A stretch of 64,000 bases of DNA from Oscheius tipulae (lineage: Eukaryota > Nematoda > Chromadorea > Rhabditida > Rhabditidae), in the NCBI GenBank assembly GCA_037178975.1, contig JASJZH010000001.1:1736001-1800000 (forward strand). The letters are read 5' to 3'. Each line of letters opens with the position of its first letter. Within the stretch, counting starts at the first letter, position 1. The notes below the pieces were generated by a model. It did no database searches. It had not been told where the DNA came from and saw only the letters and a list, made by a program, of their open reading frames with translations. Made by a program: the position numbers and the translations under genes. Positions 58,617-64,000 of the stretch are shown here, piece after piece.

Positions 58617-59483
58617 ATGGATCCATTTGCCTACTATTTCACGCGAAAACTTATGCAGGTTTGAAAAACAACAGGGAGATAGTGATAACAAAAGTTTTTA
58701 GTGTCCAAATTCCCGATAATTCCGAAGCGTTAGCTTAAATGTATGAACATGAAAGCTGATTGCAGGGAAAGCCGATAATTTACGGGGAATTAGAAAGAAA
58801 AGCATCCGAGTTCTGTTATAACATCTTGCTACATCCAAAAAGTTCATTTCCAATTTATTTGCCAGCGAATGTGCCTTTGAAAACAGACTATCTGCTAATT
58901 TTTAGCGATAAGGTTCAATTTGCTGCGTCAAAAATGTCTAAGAACTAACGAATAAAACCAGAAACAGTACAGACACGGTTTTGAGCGATCGACAGAAATT
59001 TTAGAAAATCAGATGTTTGTTCACTCTTTTTGCTCTCAAGCACGTTTTTTTTTCTGGTAAAGTTTAAGTTCGAGAAAGTGACAAAGAGTAGCTGCCACCC
59101 AAGCTTAGGTAACGACAAAGTCCTGAATAACATGATTTTTTGAAGTTTCAAGACAATAAGTGTTAGAAGCGGTCGATGAATTGGAAAAAAAATACAATGA
59201 TCAAAAAATTGGTGAATTCTACAGCTTTATAGGCTGGCGTAATGCGCTGCTTGAGGGCTCGAAAGCCTACATTCAAGGCATTTCGATAAAAAAAAGAAGC
59301 TATGAGACAGAGCTGTGTAGGCTGAGACAACTTTGTGAGTCATCCTCGCTCTCTCCTGGCCAAGTGACCGAAAGGGAGGTGGACGAGATTAGACATGCGA
59401 ATCGTCAAATAGCGATTACGCTCACAGGGAGAGACACAACGCGAGGGGGGATGACCTCGACACCGTCTAAGGACATTCGCTAA
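58617..59483 (+). CDS. Possible small plus-strand gene between beta-catenin and ARMC1
   Basis: Three pieces look coding. 58617-58658 starts MDPFAYYFTRKLMQ and ends at a GTTTGA donor. 58766-58912 joins in phase and reads GKPIIYGELERKASEFCYNI ... LIFSDK. An open block ending at 59483 follows (YNDQKIGEFYSFIGWRNALL, then CESSSLSPGQVTEREVDEIR). The last junction does not close in phase with the obvious acceptor at 59160, so the model is incomplete. Base composition is more AT-rich than the flanking genes. No family recognised; it could also be a decayed or mobile-element gene. Confidence 0.3.
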
Positions 59484-59718
59484 AAATAATAACACGATTT
59501 AACGTGATTTTAACATAAAAATTTAAGAGAAACAGGTAAAAAATTCATTTAATAGGAGTGGAAGAACAACCGAGACAAAGTAATAAGATAACCGTAACTT
59601 TCAAACAGTTTTTCATATATGTTACACAACGATTTAAGAGCTTCAAATATACCAGTTTTAGAAATTAATTAGAGACCTTTTGTGGGTAGATCATTAGGAG
59701 AAAGAGAGGGTACTGTAA

Positions 59719-61016
59719 CTACCAGAGGAGTCCCTTGACCAGACTTCCAACTCCGCTGAGCCAGCCGGATTGGGACTGGGCGAATTCGTTCGTTACAACA
59801 CAGCTGTTGGGGTCGGTGGAATCGATGACGTCGTCCAGGTAGTCGGGAAGAGCCACTCCCTGAAAAATGACTTATCAGAAGCTCGTACGAGCTGGGGTTT
59901 TATCGATTTTTGAGCAGGTTTGCCATATTTCTAGCTGTTTTAGGTGCACAGCACATTAGAGATACCGTATTTCTTCTAATATAAGTATCTTGTAATCAAC
60001 TCGATGCGCTCTTCAGAGAATAGTACCTGACAAGAAGTTTGTGTTTTGAGTTTTTGAGCAAATATCAGACGCTTCAAATTAACAAAACGGGGCACTGACT
60101 GTTTTCCCCGATAACCTCCGAAGGCCTGAATAGGTCTAAAACATACCTCTTTGGCCTGTCTCTCCGAGGCATACATTGGGAAGTGCTCCTCCTCTCCGTC
60201 AATCGTAATCACCTGTGAGACCATCTCGACGCCGGTGTCGAACATAATGTCGGCAATTTCCTGAACCCATTTGTATTCTTCGCTCAAAAACAGGACCCAC
60301 ACTAGCTTCGATGGAAGTGATAGTCCTGATGACAACTCGTCTGTTCTCGCGCGTAAAATAGACACTGACGACACCCTTCTTCTTCAGCAGCTTGTATTCC
60401 ATCTCTGATTTGTGCTCCTAGATCAGTTTTACACAAAACTGGCAGAAAATGTACCGTAATATCGTCGTCGAAGTCGAAAATCATTTGCTTGCTCTTGCCC
60501 ATCATGAATTTCTTGTTACGCCGGATGGTGGAGCCGTCTCCCAAGGCCGAAATAGGATCGGGCTGGCTGAAAATAGTATATCAGCCTGAAAAATAGGAGA
60601 GAAACCAACCAAACAGTGATTTTGGCGCCACGAATACGGCTGGAAATGATGAGAAGATTGCGAACGATGGCCGGAGAGAAGTTTCTCTCGGCTGCATTGC
60701 CAACAGCGGCCTCAAGGTCCGGGATAGCGGCCAGCTGGATGGCATCTTCTTTGTTTTCCGTCAAAATGAGAAGAATCTGTCATTTACGTGGAAAACAAGG
60801 AAACAGGCTTCTACCTTTACAATATACGTCATAATCGAGCTATTATCAGTAGTAATGTAGAAGGAGATCGTTTTTAGAAAGGTCGTGTCCTAAATCAGTC
60901 TATTTTTGACGTAAGAAAGGCAGAAATACCTTTAGAACGATAGCACGGCTCGTGGACTTCACGCAGAGCTTGAGATACGATTTGAGAGACGTGATGACAA
61001 TATCCTGCTCCTGCAT
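59719..61016 (-). CDS. ARMC1: ARMC1, armadillo repeat-containing protein 1
   Basis: Cytosolic/mitochondria-associated protein; the vertebrate orthologue is linked to mitochondrial distribution and the MICOS/MIB assembly. Exons: 60930-61016, 60815-60889, 60610-60776, 60455-60566, 60303-60417, 60147-60277, 59719-59859; 275 residues against about 282 in human. Start MQEQDIVITSLKSYLKLCVK. The Arm-like helical half includes AIVRNLLIISSRIRGAK. The C-terminal half has GVVSVYFTRENRRVVIRTI, a heavy-metal-associated-like beta unit, then ALPDYLDD and the end SGWLSGVGSLVKGLLW, matching the vertebrate LPDYLPED and final aromatic W. Keeping the frame between exons 5 and 6 requires a 25-base intron (60278-60302), which is suspiciously short. 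Confidence 0.85.
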
Positions 61017-61412
61017 CGTGCCTCTGAGATTAATTTTAAAGTTTCAAATACTGAAAACATTTGGTAAGGAAAAAACCGAAATTCAGGAGAAAATCGAAGA
61101 ATTATGGCCGTAAATGAGAGCAAATTGGTCAAGAGCGACCTCTTATGGAGTATCGTAACTCGCCAGCGTCTACACGAAAATGGTTTTAAATCTTTACGCA
61201 ATCACGAACGGAAAAATAAAGCTACAGTCATCTTATCATTTGGCCGTTATTTATTTGTCCCTTCGGCCAATTCCAATGACATTTGTGCCAACTTTCCGTT
61301 ATTTTTCGCATTTTGCAGCTTCCAGCAGCTGCATTTTATTCGGAAAACCACCTGTAATTAGGTGGGTTTCCATTTGGCAGCCTCTTTCCGTGTAAATTCG
61401 TGCAAAAACAAT

Positions 61413-61869
61413 TGGTAGTAGTTAAACAGGCGCCCCGACTCGATTTTACGCGAAATTGCGTACGACGTACACAAAAATATGTCTTGGCGCGAATTGGTTC
61501 TTTTTTCGTTTCTCGTCGTTTTCTACTCTTTTTCTCAACTTTTTTTTTGCATTTTCTGTCTGTTTATAATGTTGTTCGACTTCTTTCAACGTAAAGAAAG
61601 GAGAAACTAGGAAGTTTTATGAAAATTTTACCTTTTTTTACAGGCAATACTTGCATCAAGCGATAGCTTTGTGTTGATTTCAAGGTGCGGTACGTTGAAA
61701 GAAGTCGAACAACATTATAAACAGACAGAAAATGCAAAAAAAGTTGAGGAAAAGAGTAGAAAACGATGAAAAACGAAAAAAGAACCAATTCGCGCCAAAA
61801 CATATTTTTGCGTACGTAGTACGCAATTTCGCGTAAAATCGAGTCGGGGCGCCTGTTTAACTACTACCA
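61413..61869. mobile_element. MITE with ~190-base inverted arms and AACAAT target duplication
   Basis: The left arm starts TGGTAGTAGTTAAACAGGCG and the right arm ends with its reverse complement at 61869. The arms match almost throughout (ATTTTACGCGAAATTGCGTA, CTTTTTTCGTTT, CAACATTATAAACAGACAG) around a ~70-base loop. AACAAT occurs directly on both sides (61407-61412 and 61870-61875), a classic target-site duplication. There is no coding capacity. The right flank runs straight into the TTTCAG acceptor of HINT1. Confidence 0.88.
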
Positions 61870-61903
61870 AACAATTTTCAGGCAGCTGCGTCTCTCCAGC
61901 AAG

Positions 61904-62425
61904 ATGAGCGAGGTCGAGAAGGCACAGACAGCCAAACGCGAAGAGGATACCATATTCGGGAAGATTGTCCGCAAGGAGATCCCTGCCAAGATCATCTACG
62001 AGGATGAGCATGTAAGTTTTAGTTTTATTCTGAAGAAACACATCCTTTTTGGGGGAGGGGGTTACAGCATACAGAATTTTGTAACTATTCCCTCATAGAC
62101 ACCTTTTTTTTTCTAGGTGATGGCCTTCCACGACGTCTCGGCCCAGGCCCCTACCCACTTCCTCGTAATTCCGAAGATCCGCATAGCCATGCTGGAGGAG
62201 GCAGCCCCAGAGGTAAACCACCTCTTTTTCAGAAGAAAAGACAATTTTCAGCACGAATCCCTTCTCGGCAAGCTGCTACTTGCCTCGGCCAAAGTAGCCA
62301 AAGATCTCAATCTGGACGAAGGCTATCGCGTGGTCATCAACAACGGAAAACATGGCTGTCAGAGCGTCCATCATCTCCATCTTCACATCCTCGGCGGTCG
62401 TCAGCTCGGATGGCCTCCCGGATAA
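61904..62425 (+). CDS. HINT1: HINT1, histidine triad nucleotide-binding protein
   Basis: Homodimeric purine phosphoramidase of the HIT superfamily that cleaves AMP-lysine and related P-N bonds. Exons: 61904-62011, 62117-62212, 62252-62425; 125 residues against 126 in human. The HIT fold is complete: [20 protein letters not shown], then [34 protein letters not shown] and the catalytic triad [10 protein letters not shown], ending WPPG as in the family. The start is the Met of [11 protein letters not shown]; an acceptor at 61881 indicates a non-coding first exon upstream. It is divergently placed to ARMC1, with a MITE in between. Confidence 0.95.
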
Positions 62426-62523
62426 TTCAGACAAGAAGACGTCAAGAGATTTGAATGTAACCACAACCGGTTTCTGTAGTTTGTATTTTGCTTTTCTGGT
62501 AAATTGGTATCTGTACATGTCTT

Positions 62524-63759
62524 CTAGAAGCATCTGGCGATTCCTTTCGTACTCGGTTCGACTCGAATGATCCCATTGATCTGAAACTTTTGTGGTTCTC
62601 TTTGGATCGTTGGCTTACCAGGTCGCGTTCGTCGATGTCTCCTCGCTTGATACTCTCCCAGCATTCCTCGGCAGCTTTGATCACCAGCTGAAAATACATT
62701 TTGTTGCTGTTCGTTCTTGTCAAAATCGGTCCGATCTGCGAGCCGAGGTTCTTGTTCAAAATTCCGCCTGTTTTACTCTGTAGCAGAGGGGAAAAAAGCA
62801 GAAGTTCCGAGCTTACAAGCTGATACTAGCCAGTAGTCCCGATGTTTCCAAAGTCATGTTTTCGGACAGTCCAAGGAGGCTGGTGGTTTTTCAGTATACA
62901 AAACGTAATTTAGGCCAAGGAAGATTATATCGAAATCAAAGGTGTTACGTCTTCAAAAGTCTTCTCGAGCTTATCTAGACTGGATTCACCGTTGGATTTA
63001 TTGTTCAATTCAATCGGGTAACCAAAAATTCAAGTTGTTTTAGAAATAGTGTGGTAAAGCATGTTAAGATTTCTCAGCAGATCGAAACAAGATTATGTCC
63101 ATCTTGTTATCATCCCCCTGAAATGCAAAAAAATCTTTGGTGCCCAACCTGTCATTATACCCTCCCAATAACAATAATCAGCAGAATCCGGTCTACCAAC
63201 AGCAGCCTCAAGGTCCGGGATATAAGAGTTACATTCCGCAAGCACTCGCAGAAACACTACGAGGCCAACATCATGCCGAAGCTTATCAACTTTTTGGAGA
63301 AGATGTTCCAAAGAGAGATTTGTGGTTTTCCGAACTGTGTCTATTGCCTCAACACGTACATGGTTACCTTTGAGTACAACATGCTTATCTTAAACCTACC
63401 TCTTCAACTGCTTTCTTCTCAGCTCTTCCAATATCCTCAAATTTTATGTTGTTTTCCTCGGCAAATTTCTTGGCTTCTTCAATGAAGACTACTGTTTCCT
63501 TCTCTGGGTCTCTAAAACAGTTTTCATACTACCAAATCTCCGAAATACGTATTCGTAGCCACTAGAGTGAAGTGTACATCGTACGGGAAGGACCATCTGG
63601 TCACGTCGACCCATTCCTTCAGGTTCTCGAAGGTTCCGCGGCTAAAAAGTCATTGTTTGCCTTCAAAAATACCACATCACTTGGTCTTGTCAAAGATCAA
63701 GAAGGCAGCAGTGGCTCCATGGTAGTAGTTTTTGACCAGGGAACGGAAGGAGGCCAGAC
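62524..63759 (-). CDS. Divergent Rab-like GTPase, 3' part (5' part outside the window)
   Basis: Exons present: 63681-63759, 63549-63641, 63400-63511, 62619-62687, 62524-62580, giving the last ~136 residues. It matches the Rab core after switch II: SFRSLVKNYYHGATAAFLIF corresponds to SFRSI..YYRGA..; then RGTFENLKEWVD, a central strand TLVATNTD at the guanine-specificity (NKxD) position, and KAVEELVIKAAEECWESIKR as the last helix. The G4 motif is shortened to N-T-D, the SAK position reads GRAEK, and the protein ends ARCF with no CC, CxC or CaaX prenylation signal. The P-loop and switch I exons would lie beyond 64000. Closest in length and C-terminal pattern to Rab2/Rab14, but strongly diverged. 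Confidence 0.72.
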
Positions 63760-64000
63760 CTGTAAGATTTTAGCTCTAGAGCCTCTTCAGGTACACGTCT
63801 TTTTTGGTGATTTCATTGTCGAATGAGTCATTTTTAGGCTTTTCGATGTTCTGCAAAGGAATATAAAAAGCCGGCAAAGACATGCAAACGCTAAATATTG
63901 CAAGCTCATTTTTCGAATTTTTTACGAACTTGTAGCATTGAGAGCATTGTAAAGATGGAATATGACTGTTTAGGAGAAGAAAATTAGGTCAAAGTCAAAC

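Noticed and set aside
63190-63220. About 27 bases nearly identical to ARMC1 exon 3 (60703-60731) within the Rab-like intron
   Set aside because: Real similarity, but too short to show duplication rather than chance or a tiny fragment.
63051-63485. Plus-strand frame with two CPxC pairs (LCPSCYHPPEM, LWCPTC) inside a Rab-like intron
   Set aside because: Suggestive of a zinc ribbon, but it lacks an ATG, runs antisense over a Rab exon and matches no family I know.

Overview
The window is animal (metazoan) nuclear DNA. The evidence is many spliced genes with mostly GT..AG introns, some of them under 50 bases, together with metazoan families: Trio/UNC-73, beta-catenin, a CUB/CUB/LDLa membrane protein of Neto type, NEDD8, HINT1, ARMC1 and UTP4. 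No operon, prophage, CRISPR array or integron is visible. The Trio homologue keeps Ig and FN3 domains but shows no kinase, as in nematode UNC-73. An ecdysozoan, perhaps a nematode-like animal, is plausible, but the sequence alone does not fix the phylum.

Layout. At 0.5-4.1 kb, on the minus strand, lie NEDD8, with a ~1 kb foldback element in its second intron, and a CCCH zinc-finger gene. No gene is supported at 4.1-6.4 kb. The Trio locus fills 6.4-36.2 kb on the plus strand. Its first 22 exons encode CRAL-TRIO, spectrin-like repeats and DH1-PH1 and end in a stop codon at 14041, with a poly(A) signal at 14817. Separate exons downstream encode SH3-1 (19.2-19.5 kb), then proline/serine-rich linkers, DH2-PH2, SH3-2, Ig and FN3 (22.2-36.2 kb). 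A Neto-like receptor lies tail-to-tail with it on the minus strand (36.5-39.4 kb).

From 41.3 to 53.4 kb the minus strand carries UTP4 (cirhin), a WD-repeat ribosome-biogenesis factor in ten exons. Its 6.4-kb intron holds two tandem, related plus-strand genes of unknown family. Its 2-kb intron holds a plus-strand gene for a secreted-then-anchored cysteine-rich membrane protein. A beta-catenin follows on the minus strand (53.8-58.4 kb), then ARMC1 (59.7-61.0 kb). HINT1 (61.9-62.4 kb, plus) is head-to-head with ARMC1 across a MITE. The 3' part of a divergent Rab-like GTPase (62.5-63.8 kb, minus) runs off the window edge.

Repeats. Intergenic and intronic DNA is rich in GA/GACA microsatellite-like tracts. 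It also holds a dispersed ~50-base hairpin repeat (at least ten copies), tRNA-like sequences with pol III boxes (seven copies), two clear inverted-repeat elements and two larger inverted duplications. Exon boundaries were read by eye. Reading phase closes across nearly all listed junctions, which is the main support for the models; the exceptions are stated in the entries.
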